Part shown: positions 7,574 through 16,310 of the stretch, in pieces
Layout: each line of letters begins with the position of its first letter
Position numbering within the stretch: position 1 is the stretch's first letter
Assembly (NCBI RefSeq): GCF_041821065.1
Contig: NZ_JBGUAX010000007.1
Location: forward strand, 186,001-250,000
Origin: Egicoccus sp. AB-alg2
GTDB taxonomy: Bacteria; Actinomycetota; Nitriliruptoria; Nitriliruptorales; Nitriliruptoraceae
Direction: 5' to 3'
DNA length: 64,000 nucleotides
The notes under the pieces: model-generated
Database searches by the model: none
The model's input: the letters and a program-made list of their open reading frames with translations, nothing else
What the model was told of the DNA's origin: nothing
Program-made: the position numbers and the translations under genes

Positions 7574-8326
7574 GTGAGCCACCCCGCCGAGGACCCGACG
7601 AGCCGGCCGCCTCCGCCGCCGGCCGCTGGCGTGCCGCCGCGGACCGCGCCCCCCGTACCGGCATCCGACGCTCCGGCATCCGACGTTCCGGGGCACGACG
7701 CTGCGGGGCCCGGGGCACCGCCGCCAGCCACGCCGGCGCCCGCCAGGCCCGCGCCCGGTGTGGCGCGGCCCGCTGCGCCGGCCACCGCCGCGCCGCAGCG
7801 CGGCACCGTCCCGCCCTCCACGCCCCGGTTGCCGCTCGACGACCGCGAGCGGCGGCTGGACCCGCGCATCGTGCAGGTGTGGCGCGTCGGCAACGGGATC
7901 GGGGCCCTGTTCGTCCTGGGGCCCCCGGCCGTCTTCGCGCCGCTGCTGTTCGGCCGCTGGGGCTACGTAATCACCGTGCTCGCCGCGGCCCTCGCCCTGG
8001 CGTGGATCGTCGCCTGGCCCCGCGCGCAGTACCGTCGCTGGCGATGGCAGCTGACCGACCTGGCGCTCGAGCTGCGCCACGGGGTGGTCGTGCGCCGCCA
8101 CCAGGCGGTCCCCTACTTCCGCATCCAGCAGATCGACGTCGCCCAGGGCCCGGTCGACCGGCTGCTCGGCCTGGCCACGCTGCAGGTCACGACCGCGTCG
8201 GCGTCCGGCAGTGCGGCGCTGCCCGGCATCCCGGCCGACGACGCGCCGGGCATCCGGGTGGAGCTGCTGGCCCGCGCCGCCGAGGCCGTCGGCGAGCACG
8301 AGGGTGAGCTCCGCGATGCCGTCTGA
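7574..8326 (+). CDS. PH domain-containing membrane protein, YdbS-like
   Basis: This 250-residue protein starts at GTG 7574 after a CCGGAG ribosome site. The first 80 or so residues are Pro/Ala-rich and probably disordered. Two adjacent hydrophobic segments follow (about 105-150), then one bacterial PH domain (bPH_2/DUF304) containing WQLTDLALELRHGVVVRRH and the typical RIQQIDVAQGPVDRLLGLATLQV. The organisation is that of YdbS, which pairs with YdbT in Firmicutes. The next gene overlaps it by 11 bases and is the YdbT-like partner. The function of the pair is not well defined. Confidence 0.8.
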   Translation: MSHPAEDPTSRPPPPPAAGVPPRTAPPVPASDAPASDVPGHDAAGPGAPPPATPAPARPAPGVARPAAPATAAPQRGTVPPSTPRLPLDDRERRLDPRIVQVWRVGNGIGALFVLGPPAVFAPLLFGRWGYVITVLAAALALAWIVAWPRAQYRRWRWQLTDLALELRHGVVVRRHQAVPYFRIQQIDVAQGPVDRLLGLATLQVTTASASGSAALPGIPADDAPGIRVELLARAAEAVGEHEGELRDAV

Positions 8327-10061
8327 CCCACGGCCCACGACGCCACCACCGCCGGTACCACCCCCACCGGTACCACCGCCAGGAGGGGCTGGCCCCCGGG
8401 GAGCGATGCCCTCGACCCCGCCGCGCGCCCCGACGCCGTCCGGCCCCACGCGCGGGGCCTGGAGCGGCCCGATGCCCGGCCCGGCCGCCCGGGCTGGCGC
8501 GGCCGGCCGGTGGGCCCGCCCCCGACGACTGCATCCCGCCTCCGTCGTGCTCGGCGTCAACCTGCGCCAACTGCTGCAGGCGGTCGTGTTCCCGCTGTTC
8601 GCCACCCTGGCGGCCGGCGGCATCTTCGCGATCGCGATCATCGGCACGGCCGTGCTGGTCGGCCTGGTGATGCGGATCCTGGCGTGGCAGCGCTTCACGT
8701 TCTCGTTCGACGGCGAGGTCCTGCGCGTCGAGGAGGGCGTCGTCAGCCGGAGCGCCCGGTCCCTGGACGTCGCCCGCGTGCAGCAGGTGGAGATCGATCG
8801 CGGCCCCGTGCAGCGCCTGCTCGGCCTCGCCGCCCTGCGCGTGGAGACGGCCGGCAGCTCCTCCGAGGTGGAGGTCGACCTGCGCGTCGTCACGGAGGAC
8901 GAGGCCGTCGCCCTGCGCCAGGCGATCCGCGAGGGCAAGGCACGCAAGACCGGTTCCGCACCGGCCGACGGCGGTGACCCCGCAGGCGCCGAGGCGGCCG
9001 CCGAACCGGCCGAGCCCGCGAGGCAGGAGCTGCTGGCCGTGCCGCTGGCGCACGTCGTCCTCGCCGCGGTGACCGGCGGGCGGCTGCTGGTGTTCCCGGC
9101 CGTCATCGTCGGTGCCCTGCAGTTCGCCGGGGACGTGTTCGGGCAGTTCCTGGACGACGCGCTGGAGCGGCTGGTGGAGAACGGCACCCAGGGGATGCCC
9201 GGCTGGCGTGACCTGACGCTCCAGGCCGGCCTGCTGGTGGGCGCCGGCGTGCTGCTGCTGTCGGTGGTCGCGGCCGTCGTCGTCGGCATCCTCCAGGACG
9301 CCAACTACCGCGTCAGCCGCGTCGGCGACGACCTGCACGTCCGCCGCGGCCTGCTGTCCACCCGCGAGTCCGTGGTCCCGATCCGCCGCGTCCAGCTCGT
9401 CGAGATCCAGCGCAACTGGCTGCGCCGGCTGCTCGGCTACGGCAACGTCCGGGTCCATTCCGCCGGCGGGTCCGGCGACGCCGACCGGCGCGTGACGGTG
9501 CCGCTGCTCCCGGACGGCCGGGTCGACGACTTCCTGCGCGAGGTGCTCCCCGGCGTGCCGGGGGTCCCGGCGCTGCGTGCCCACCCGAAGCAGGCGCGTC
9601 GCCGGGTGGTGTTCCGCTGGCTGCGTCCGCCACTGGTGCTGGCAGCCGTGGTCTGGGCCTGGAACCCGATCCCGTTCACCCCCTTCGACCTGCCCGACGC
9701 GGCCCGCTACGGCGTGGTGGCCCTGCTGCTGCTCGCGGTGCTGCTGGGGATCGTCGAGCACCGCAACCTGGGCCACGCCCTCACCGAGCGCATCGTCGTG
9801 TCCCGCCGTGGGGCCCTGTCCATCACCACGGGCGTCGCGCCGGTCGTGAAGGTGCAGGCCGCCAGCCGAAGCGCGAACTGGTTCCAGCGGCGGCTCGGAC
9901 TCACCACGGTCGATGCCCATGTCGCGGGACCCGGCGGCGACCTCGAAGTGCTCGACGCCGGCGAGGCGGACGGCGAGCGGCTCTACCGCGCCCTGGTCCG
10001 CCACGCCGCCGATCCCGATCCGGTCGGCCCCAGCGTCGAGGAGGTGCCGGCGGGAGCGTGA
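8316..10061 (+). CDS. Multi-PH-domain membrane protein, YdbT-like
   Basis: This 581-residue protein starts at ATG 8316, overlapping the previous stop, with GAGGGTGAG just upstream. A Pro-rich N-terminus precedes three repeats of the same module: a paired hydrophobic hairpin followed by a bPH_2 domain. The PH cores show VARVQQVEIDRGPVQRLLGL, IRRVQLVEIQRNWLRRLLGY and VVKVQAASRSANWFQRRLGL. This is the YdbT architecture. Translational overlap suggests a membrane complex with the single-PH neighbour. The biochemical role is unknown. Confidence 0.8.
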   Translation: MPSDPRPTTPPPPVPPPPVPPPGGAGPRGAMPSTPPRAPTPSGPTRGAWSGPMPGPAARAGAAGRWARPRRLHPASVVLGVNLRQLLQAVVFPLFATLAAGGIFAIAIIGTAVLVGLVMRILAWQRFTFSFDGEVLRVEEGVVSRSARSLDVARVQQVEIDRGPVQRLLGLAALRVETAGSSSEVEVDLRVVTEDEAVALRQAIREGKARKTGSAPADGGDPAGAEAAAEPAEPARQELLAVPLAHVVLAAVTGGRLLVFPAVIVGALQFAGDVFGQFLDDALERLVENGTQGMPGWRDLTLQAGLLVGAGVLLLSVVAAVVVGILQDANYRVSRVGDDLHVRRGLLSTRESVVPIRRVQLVEIQRNWLRRLLGYGNVRVHSAGGSGDADRRVTVPLLPDGRVDDFLREVLPGVPGVPALRAHPKQARRRVVFRWLRPPLVLAAVVWAWNPIPFTPFDLPDAARYGVVALLLLAVLLGIVEHRNLGHALTERIVVSRRGALSITTGVAPVVKVQAASRSANWFQRRLGLTTVDAHVAGPGGDLEVLDAGEADGERLYRALVRHAADPDPVGPSVEEVPAGA

Positions 10062-10066
10062 GCGCG

Positions 10067-10087
10067 GGCCCGTCGCCCGGACGGGCC
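10067..10087. terminator. Hairpin between convergent genes
   Basis: GGCCCGTC (10067-10074) pairs perfectly with GACGGGCC (10080-10087) around a 5-base loop. It lies between the convergent YdbT-like and pilT-like genes and could terminate in both directions. There is no U-tract. Confidence 0.55.
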
Positions 10088-10092
10088 GGCGG

Positions 10093-11175
10093 TCACGCCG
10101 TGGCCAGTCCCAGGCCGCGCAGCGACACGCGGAAGTCGTGCGGATTCGTGGCGGCCGCCAGGGCGTCGCGTAGCGACACCTCGCCGTTTGCGTACAGCTG
10201 CAGCAGGTGCTGGTCGAAGGTCTGCATGCCGTAGTAGCCGCCCTCGGCGATGGCTTCCTCCAGCCGCGGCAGCTGGGCCGGGTCGGTGACGAACTCGAAC
10301 AGCCGCGAGGTCATCACCAGGACCTCGACGACCGCCAGCCGGCCGGTGCCGTTGGCCCGCTGGACGAGCCGCTGACACACGATGCCCTTCAGCGAGTTGG
10401 CCAACGACAGGCGGGCCTGGTGCTGCTGCTCCTTGGGGAACAGGTCGACGACCCGGTTGATGGTCTCGCGCGCGTCGGTGGTGTGCAGCGTGGAGATGAC
10501 GAGGTGGCCGGTCTCGGCCGCCTGCAGCGCGGCCGTGACCGTCTCCAGGTCCCGCATCTCACCGATGAAGATCACGTCGGGGTCCTGCCGCGACACCGCC
10601 TTCATCCCGGTGACGAAGTCCTCGGTGTCCACGCCGATCTCGCGCTGGTCGATGATCGCGAGCTGGTCGGCGTGGACCACCTCGATGGGGTCCTCCAGCG
10701 TGACGACGTGGCACCGGCGGGTGGTGTTGATGTGCGACAGCATCGCCGCGGTGGTGGTCGTCTTGCCCGAGCCGGTCGGCCCGGTGACCAGCACCAGCCC
10801 ACGGTGTTCCTCGGCGAGCTTGCGGACCGCGGGCGGCAGACCCAGTGAGCCGAAGTCCTGCGCGCCGGGCAGCACCCGCCGGCAGACCAGGCCGACCGAG
10901 CCGCGCTGGCGGAAGGCGTTGATGCGGAACCGGCCCAGCCCGCTGATCGAGTAGGCGAAGTCGGCCTCGCGTGCCTCGTCGAACACGCGGCCGACGCGTT
11001 CGTCCATCATCTCGCGGGCCATGCGCAGCGTGTCGTCGCCGGTCAGGGCCGGCAACTGCTGGACCGCGTGCAGGTCCCCGTCGACACGGATGAACGCCGG
11101 TCCCCCGGCCTTGAGGTGCAGGTCGGAGCCGCCGGCCTGGACCAGCAGGTGGAGGTAGTCGTCGACGCGGTGCAT
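10093..11175 (-). CDS. pilT: PilT-like type IV pilus retraction ATPase
   Basis: This 360-residue hexameric secretion ATPase has a Walker A GPTGSGKTTT near 131-140, an Asp box with VVTLEDPIE, a Walker B DVIFIGEMRD, and the His box STLHTTDARE. The N-terminal PAS-like domain starts with LLVQAGGSDLHLKAGGPAF. The length and the C-terminal helices match PilT rather than PilB/GspE. It would power pilus retraction at the inner membrane. No pilin, pilB, pilC or pilM gene lies in this window, so it is an orphan here. The start ATG 11175 is the only good candidate. Confidence 0.88.
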   Translation of the reverse strand: MHRVDDYLHLLVQAGGSDLHLKAGGPAFIRVDGDLHAVQQLPALTGDDTLRMAREMMDERVGRVFDEAREADFAYSISGLGRFRINAFRQRGSVGLVCRRVLPGAQDFGSLGLPPAVRKLAEEHRGLVLVTGPTGSGKTTTTAAMLSHINTTRRCHVVTLEDPIEVVHADQLAIIDQREIGVDTEDFVTGMKAVSRQDPDVIFIGEMRDLETVTAALQAAETGHLVISTLHTTDARETINRVVDLFPKEQQHQARLSLANSLKGIVCQRLVQRANGTGRLAVVEVLVMTSRLFEFVTDPAQLPRLEEAIAEGGYYGMQTFDQHLLQLYANGEVSLRDALAAATNPHDFRVSLRGLGLATA

Positions 11176-11342
11176 GCTCGAACGGGCTCCCGGCGAAGGG
11201 GCGACGGGCAGCCGGTCGGCTGCCTGCTGTAGGTGTCGACCGGCGGGCGGGAGCGCTTGAGCGGTCGGGCGGCGGGCAGGCGGACCGTCGCCGTCCGGGA
11301 TGGTGTGCTCGGATGCGTCCGGACGGCGAGAGGACGACCCCG

Positions 11343-12530
11343 GTGCACGTCACGGACGCGCAGCGGCGTGCACGCCTGGTCGCCCGCCACCGCCTCGACG
11401 GCTCGGCGCCGGATCCGGTCTCGGCCGCCCGTGCCGTGGTGGCCGTGCACGCCAGCGATCCGGTCACGCCGTACCTCGCCGTCCGGGCGCGGCTGCGAGC
11501 CCCGGCGACGGCGGTGGCGGCGCTGGACGCCGCGCTGTATGACGCCCGCACGTTGTGGCGCCTCCACGCCGTGCGCCGGACCTTGTTCGTCGCCGCGCTC
11601 GAGGACGCCGCGCTGTTGGAGGCGGCCGCCGGAAGGGACGTCGCCGTGAAGGAGCGCCGCCGGGTCCTCGGCTGGCTGACCACCGAACTGGGCGACGCGA
11701 CGGCTGCAGCGGCGTGGCTGGGACGGGTCGAGGACGCCGTGTGCCGAGCGCTCGCCGGCACCGGCGTCGACGGCGGGCTGCGCACCACGGCGTTGACCGA
11801 GGCCGTGCCCGACCTCGCCCTGCCGGTCACGCTCGGGTCGGGCAAGTACACGACGCGCAGCCCGGTGGGCTCCCGGGTGCTGTTCGTGCTGGCCATGGAG
11901 GGGCGCATCGTGCGCGGCCGGCCGGCGGGCTCCTGGCGCGCCAGCCAGTACGCGTGGGCCCTGGCCGAGGAATGGTTCCCGCAGCCGCCTCCCCGCGTCG
12001 CACACCCGGTGGACGCGCGCACCGGCCTGCTGCGCCGCTACCTGGCGACCCACGGGCCGGTGACCCGCACCGATCTGCGCTGGTGGAGTGGCTGGGGCGT
12101 AGGGCGGCTGGAGGCGGCCCTGGCGGCGCTCGACGTCGTGGAGGTCGACCTCGACGGTGGCGGCCGCGGGATCGTGCTGGCCGACGACCTCGACCATCCG
12201 GAGCCCAACCTCGGCAGCGTGGCGCTGCTGCCGGGGCTGGATCCGACGCCCATGGGCTGGAAGGCGCGCGACTGGTTCCTGGGCCCCCACGCGGACCGGC
12301 TCTTCGACCGCAACGGCAACGCCGGCCCGACCGTGTGGGTCGACGGTCGGGTCGTCGGGGGCTGGGGCGTGCGTCGCGACGGCGAGGTGGTCCACCGGTT
12401 GCTCGAGGACGTGGGCGCCGAGGCGACCGCGCGGGTCGCGGTTGCGGCCGGTGAGCTCACGGACTGGCTCGATGGGACCAGCGTGACGCCGCGCTTCCGC
12501 ACGCCGCTGGAACGCGAGCTGACCGCGTGA
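11343..12530 (+). CDS. Winged-helix DNA-binding domain protein (AlkZ/HTH_42 family)
   Basis: This protein has 395 residues from GTG 11343, chosen because GAGAGGA lies about ten bases upstream; ATG 11313 is in frame but lacks a ribosome site. It belongs to the large actinobacterial winged-helix family related to the DNA glycosylase AlkZ. It has the characteristic RHRL start, the LWRLHAVRRTLFV segment, TRSPVGSRVLF, and the conserved LPGLDPTPMGWKAR near residue 295. At the position of the catalytic QxQ of AlkZ it has VHASDP, so glycosylase chemistry is doubtful. The gene is divergent from pilT. Confidence 0.75.
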   Translation: MHVTDAQRRARLVARHRLDGSAPDPVSAARAVVAVHASDPVTPYLAVRARLRAPATAVAALDAALYDARTLWRLHAVRRTLFVAALEDAALLEAAAGRDVAVKERRRVLGWLTTELGDATAAAAWLGRVEDAVCRALAGTGVDGGLRTTALTEAVPDLALPVTLGSGKYTTRSPVGSRVLFVLAMEGRIVRGRPAGSWRASQYAWALAEEWFPQPPPRVAHPVDARTGLLRRYLATHGPVTRTDLRWWSGWGVGRLEAALAALDVVEVDLDGGGRGIVLADDLDHPEPNLGSVALLPGLDPTPMGWKARDWFLGPHADRLFDRNGNAGPTVWVDGRVVGGWGVRRDGEVVHRLLEDVGAEATARVAVAAGELTDWLDGTSVTPRFRTPLERELTA

Positions 12531-12552
12531 CGCCGGGCGGGTCGGGCCGTGT

Positions 12553-13029
12553 TCAGCCCGCCCCGCCGTCGTCGTCGACCTCGACGAGCAGCGTGACCGG
12601 GCCGTCGTTGACGAGGCCGACCTGCATGGAGGTGCGGAAACGGCCCGTGGCGACCTGCGCCCCCAGCCGACGCAGGTGCTCGACGACGCGGTCCACCAGG
12701 GGCTCGGCCTGCTCGGGGCGCGCCGCGGCGACGAAGGACGGCCGCCGGCCCTTGCGGGCGTCGCCGTAGAGCGTGAACTGGCTGACGACCAGCAGCTCCG
12801 CGCCTTCGTCCGCGGCGCTGCGGTTCATGGCGCCGGCGTCGTCCTCGAAGATGCGCAGGTTCCACAGCTTCTCGGCCATGCGCCGGGCGGTCGCCTCGTC
12901 GTCGCTGTGGGTGACGCCGAGCAGCACGACCAGCCCTGCGCCGATCCGGCCGACCGGCTCGTGTGGTCCGCCGCCGTCGGGTGCCGACGTCACCCACGCC
13001 TCGCTGACCCGCTGCACCAGTGCCCGCAT
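12553..13029 (-). CDS. dtd: D-aminoacyl-tRNA deacylase
   Basis: This 158-residue protein of the DTD family hydrolyses D-aminoacyl-tRNAs, recycling tRNA and preventing D-residue incorporation. The active-site motif SQFTLYGD and the substrate-gate motif NDGPVT (family NxGPVT) are both visible, and the N-terminus MRALVQRVSEAWV is typical. The length is slightly above the usual 145-150 because of a Gly/Pro-rich insertion near residue 20 and an acidic tail. It is convergent with the winged-helix gene and divergent from the NUDIX gene. Confidence 0.92.
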   Translation of the reverse strand: MRALVQRVSEAWVTSAPDGGGPHEPVGRIGAGLVVLLGVTHSDDEATARRMAEKLWNLRIFEDDAGAMNRSAADEGAELLVVSQFTLYGDARKGRRPSFVAAARPEQAEPLVDRVVEHLRRLGAQVATGRFRTSMQVGLVNDGPVTLLVEVDDDGGAG

Positions 13030-13101
13030 CCTCGCTCCCGTCTTGGACGACCGACCATGCCGCCGTGTCCGCAGCCGCCCGTGTCGATGGTCCCGGCTCG
13101 C

Positions 13102-13107
13102 TACCCT
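13102..13107 (+). promoter_or_regulatory. -10 box of a probable leaderless transcript (NUDIX gene)
   Basis: TACCCT fits the actinobacterial TANNNT -10 and ends six bases before ATG 13114, so transcription would start at or next to the start codon. No ribosome site is present before that ATG, which agrees with a leaderless mRNA. Confidence 0.5.
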
Positions 13108-13113
13108 CGATCC

Positions 13114-13602
13114 ATGCCCAGGTACCCGACGCGACGCGCCACCTCGGCGGGTGGCGTGGTCTGCGACGACCGGCCCGACGGCCGGCGCTGGGTCCTGCTC
13201 ATCGCCCGCCGCAACGCCGCGGGCAAACCGCAGTGGACGCTACCCAAGGGCGGCATCGAGGTCGGCGAGACCGACGAGGAAGCCGCGCTGCGCGAGGTCC
13301 GCGAGGAGACCGGCCACGGCGCGCTCATCGGCCCGCTGCTCGGCACCATCGACTACTGGTTCGTGTGGCGACCCGACCAGGTCCGCTACCACAAGTTCGT
13401 GCACTACTTCTTCATGTGGTGGGACGGCCAGGAGGCGGGTCCGCGCGACGACGAGGCCGAGCACGTGGAATGGGTGCCGGTCGACGTGGCGATCGTCCGG
13501 CTCGCCCACCGCAACGAGCGCAAGCTGGTGGAGAAGGCCGGCAGCACCCAGCCCGCGCTGGTGCAGCCGGTCCGCGCGGTCGACCTCGGGGCCGACCGGT
13601 GA
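13114..13602 (+). CDS. NUDIX hydrolase
   Basis: This is a 162-residue protein with a complete Nudix box, G-x5-E-x7-REVREETGH, around residues 47-70. The N-terminus (TSAGGVVCDD) and the WTLPKGG lead-in are typical of the NUDIX gene found next to pcnA and the DUF6049 gene in many actinobacteria. It would hydrolyse a nucleoside diphosphate linked to another moiety; the substrate is unknown. Its stop overlaps the start of the next gene (GTGA), so the two are coupled. Confidence 0.88.
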   Translation: MPRYPTRRATSAGGVVCDDRPDGRRWVLLIARRNAAGKPQWTLPKGGIEVGETDEEAALREVREETGHGALIGPLLGTIDYWFVWRPDQVRYHKFVHYFFMWWDGQEAGPRDDEAEHVEWVPVDVAIVRLAHRNERKLVEKAGSTQPALVQPVRAVDLGADR

Positions 13603-15806
13603 CAGCGCGCCACCACCGGGGCCGGCCGGCCCCGCGGGTCCGCTGTGCCTGGACGCTCCTCCTCACCGTCGCCCTGCTGCTCCTGGCGGTCTCACCCGGG
13701 CTCGCGCAACCCGCCGACGCGGGCGCCGACGGCGAGGAGGCCTCGGCCGCGGCGGTGCGCCTCGTCGTCTCCGAGCTGGCCGGCGTCCTCGGCCCCGGTA
13801 CCGCCGTCCTGGAGGGCGACGAACTGGACCCGCGCATGCGCTCGGACGCGGTCGAGGACCTGGCACTGCGGGTGCTCGTGGAGAACGCCGGCGACGCCGC
13901 CCTGGACCGAGCCCGTCTGATCGTGCAGCTGCACCCCCCGGTCGCCTCCCGTGACGACCTGCAGCGCGCCCTCGACGCCGGGCCGGGCACGGAGCCGCAA
14001 CACGTGCTGTACGACGAGCCGCTGCGCGACGGCGAGCCGCTGCGCCCCGGCAGCGTCGCGGGCGTCGCGGCCGACTTCGGTCCGGACGAGATCGCCTGGA
14101 CCGGCGGGGTCCACCCGCTGAGCGTGGCGGTCGTGCGCGGCACCGAGGTGCTGGCACAGGCCGACACGGCGGTGGTCTGGCTCGACCGGCCGGTCACGGA
14201 GCCGGTGCTGACCAGCATCGTGTGGCCGCTCGACGACGTGCCCTGGCGCGGGGTCGGCGGCGACTACCCGCGCGGCGCCGACCGCGCGATCCAGCCCGGC
14301 GGGCGCCTGGACGTGCTGCTACGCACCCTGGAGCGTCGTCCCGACGCTCCGGTGGTGATCGCCCCGGCGGTGCACCTGCTCGAGGACCTGCGTGACCGGG
14401 CCGACGGCTTCACCTCGCTGGGCCGGCAGGCGGACGGGCAGCTCGACACCCGTTTCGTCGACCCGGAGGATCCACCCGCCGTACGGGCGCGCGACACCCT
14501 GCAGCGGCTGCGGGCGGTGGCGCGCCAGCTGCCGTTCGCGCCCGTCACCGGCAGCTACGCCGACGCGGACGTCAACGCCCTGGCCCAGCACGGCGGCGAC
14601 CTGACGGCGCTGGGCGCCGAAGCGGCCGTCGAGGGACGCCGCCGGCTGCTGCCATTGCTCGACCGGGCCCCCGACGCCGCCGTGCACCTGGCCGGCGGCC
14701 CGCTGGCGCCGGAGGTCCTCGACCTCATCCCGGGCGACCAGATCGTCCTGCCGCCCGACGCCGTGACGGACGCGACCGGCGCCAGCCCGGCGCTGCGACC
14801 GCTGCGCTCCTCCTCCGGCCGGCTGCTGACCGGCGTCGTGGCCGACCGCCACATCAGCGATTCGCTGGCGGCGAGCCCCTCCGAGGCCGGGCCGATCGTC
14901 GACGCCCAGCGGGTGGTCGCCCACACGGCGCAGGCATGGTTCCAGGATCCCGCCGAGTCCGGGCGCAGCCTGCTGGTGCTGCCCCCCGACGGCTGGTCGC
15001 CCAGCGCCGAACTGGCGGAACGGCTGCTCGACCAGCTCGACGACGCACCGTGGTTGCGCCTGACGACCCCCAGCCAGCAGGCGGTGCTCGGCCGGCGCGG
15101 CGCCGAGCCGGTCGAGTTGGCGACGGCGACGCAGCCGGCGCTCAGCGCTGCGTTCGCGTCGGCGCTGGAGGATGCCGGCGCCGAGCTCGCGGCGGTGCGC
15201 ACGGCGCTGCCCGACGATGCGACCACGATCGGCGATCGCCGCCCGTCCGAACTGCACGACACACTGCTGCGAGCGACCTCGCGGTGGTACCTCGAGGGCT
15301 CGCCCGCCGAGGCCGAGGCGCTCGTCCGGGACGTCCGCGGCACCGTCGAGCAGACGTTCGGCGAGGTGGTCGTCGCGAGCGGCTCGCGGGTGACGCTGAC
15401 TTCGGACACCGGCCAGATCCCCGTCACGCTCCAGCGGACGCGCGGCGGACCGATCGCCGTGCGCGTCGAGGTGGCGTCTCAGGGGCGGCTGCTGTGGCCG
15501 GAGGGGCAGCGCTCCGAGACGATCGTGCTGACCGAAGGTGCGGCCCAGACGGTCTCCTTCAACACCCGGGCCCTGTCGACCGGCACCTTCAGCGTGGCCG
15601 TGCGCGTCACCGACCCGTCGGGGGCACACACGCTGGAGCGCACCACGCTGTCGGTGCGCTCGGCCGCCATCTCCGGTCCGGCCCTGGCCGCCACGGGCGG
15701 CGCGGTGCTGCTGTTGCTGCTCGCCGGGGCGCTGCGGCGACGCCGCCCGCGGCGACCGCGCCTGGAGGTCGTCGACGACCGCCCAGAGCCCGTGGGACGG
15801 CCCTGA
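13599..15806 (+). CDS. Secreted, membrane-anchored DUF6049 family protein
   Basis: This 735-residue protein starts at GTG 13599, overlapping the NUDIX stop. A signal peptide (CAWTLLLTVALLLLAVSPGLAQ) is followed by a long extracytoplasmic region. A single C-terminal transmembrane helix (GPALAATGGAVLLLLLAGAL) and an Arg-rich cytoplasmic tail close the protein. The position between NUDIX and the kinase, and the overall plan, match the DUF6049 proteins that precede murJ in other actinobacteria. It is presumably linked to the cell envelope; the molecular function is unknown. Confidence 0.8.
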   Translation: MTARHHRGRPAPRVRCAWTLLLTVALLLLAVSPGLAQPADAGADGEEASAAAVRLVVSELAGVLGPGTAVLEGDELDPRMRSDAVEDLALRVLVENAGDAALDRARLIVQLHPPVASRDDLQRALDAGPGTEPQHVLYDEPLRDGEPLRPGSVAGVAADFGPDEIAWTGGVHPLSVAVVRGTEVLAQADTAVVWLDRPVTEPVLTSIVWPLDDVPWRGVGGDYPRGADRAIQPGGRLDVLLRTLERRPDAPVVIAPAVHLLEDLRDRADGFTSLGRQADGQLDTRFVDPEDPPAVRARDTLQRLRAVARQLPFAPVTGSYADADVNALAQHGGDLTALGAEAAVEGRRRLLPLLDRAPDAAVHLAGGPLAPEVLDLIPGDQIVLPPDAVTDATGASPALRPLRSSSGRLLTGVVADRHISDSLAASPSEAGPIVDAQRVVAHTAQAWFQDPAESGRSLLVLPPDGWSPSAELAERLLDQLDDAPWLRLTTPSQQAVLGRRGAEPVELATATQPALSAAFASALEDAGAELAAVRTALPDDATTIGDRRPSELHDTLLRATSRWYLEGSPAEAEALVRDVRGTVEQTFGEVVVASGSRVTLTSDTGQIPVTLQRTRGGPIAVRVEVASQGRLLWPEGQRSETIVLTEGAAQTVSFNTRALSTGTFSVAVRVTDPSGAHTLERTTLSVRSAAISGPALAATGGAVLLLLLAGALRRRRPRRPRLEVVDDRPEPVGRP

Positions 15807-15916
15807 CGGGCGCTGTGCGCGCACGCGGACAGGGTGCGGACGGACGATGCCGAAGCAGGGAAGGACCGCGCGAGCGCACTGCCGCGCGGCCTGGTCGGTG
15901 GTCCGGGGAGGACGTC

Positions 15917-16300
15917 GTGTCCCGGTGGCGCAGCGAGCATGGGGAGATCATCACGAGCTGGCTGGTCCGGCTCGTGCTCATCATGGCCGTTCTCGGCCTG
16001 CTCGCCCACGAGATCGTCGCGGTCGTGGTGAATCGCGTCGCCCTGGACGACAGCCTGCGCGTCGTCGCGCGCGACACCGCCACCACGTACCGTGACACGC
16101 GCTCGTTGGATCGGGCCACCCAGTCCGCCTCGTCGTCGGCCCAGACGGAGGACGCGCGACTGGTCGAGATGCACGAAACCGAGGGCGAGGTCGTCGTCAC
16201 GCTCGAGCGGGCGGCGCGTACAGTGCTGGTCCACCGACTCGGCCCACTACGTGACCTGGCCGTGTCCACCGGCACCGGCCGCGTCCGGTGGGGCTCGTAG
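15917..16300 (+). CDS. Small single-pass membrane protein occupying the murJ position
   Basis: This 127-residue protein starts at GTG 15917, preceded by GGGGAGG. A short charged N-terminus is followed by one TM helix ([23 protein letters not shown]) and an extracytoplasmic domain of about 85 residues. That domain is rich in Thr, Arg and acidic residues and has no cysteine. I do not recognise the family; a TadE/Flp-assembly-like or secretion helper protein is possible. It stands exactly where murJ is expected, 10 bases before the kinase gene, and probably shares its transcript. Confidence 0.65.
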   Translation: MSRWRSEHGEIITSWLVRLVLIMAVLGLLAHEIVAVVVNRVALDDSLRVVARDTATTYRDTRSLDRATQSASSSAQTEDARLVEMHETEGEVVVTLERAARTVLVHRLGPLRDLAVSTGTGRVRWGS

Positions 16301-16310
16301 AGAGAGGTAC

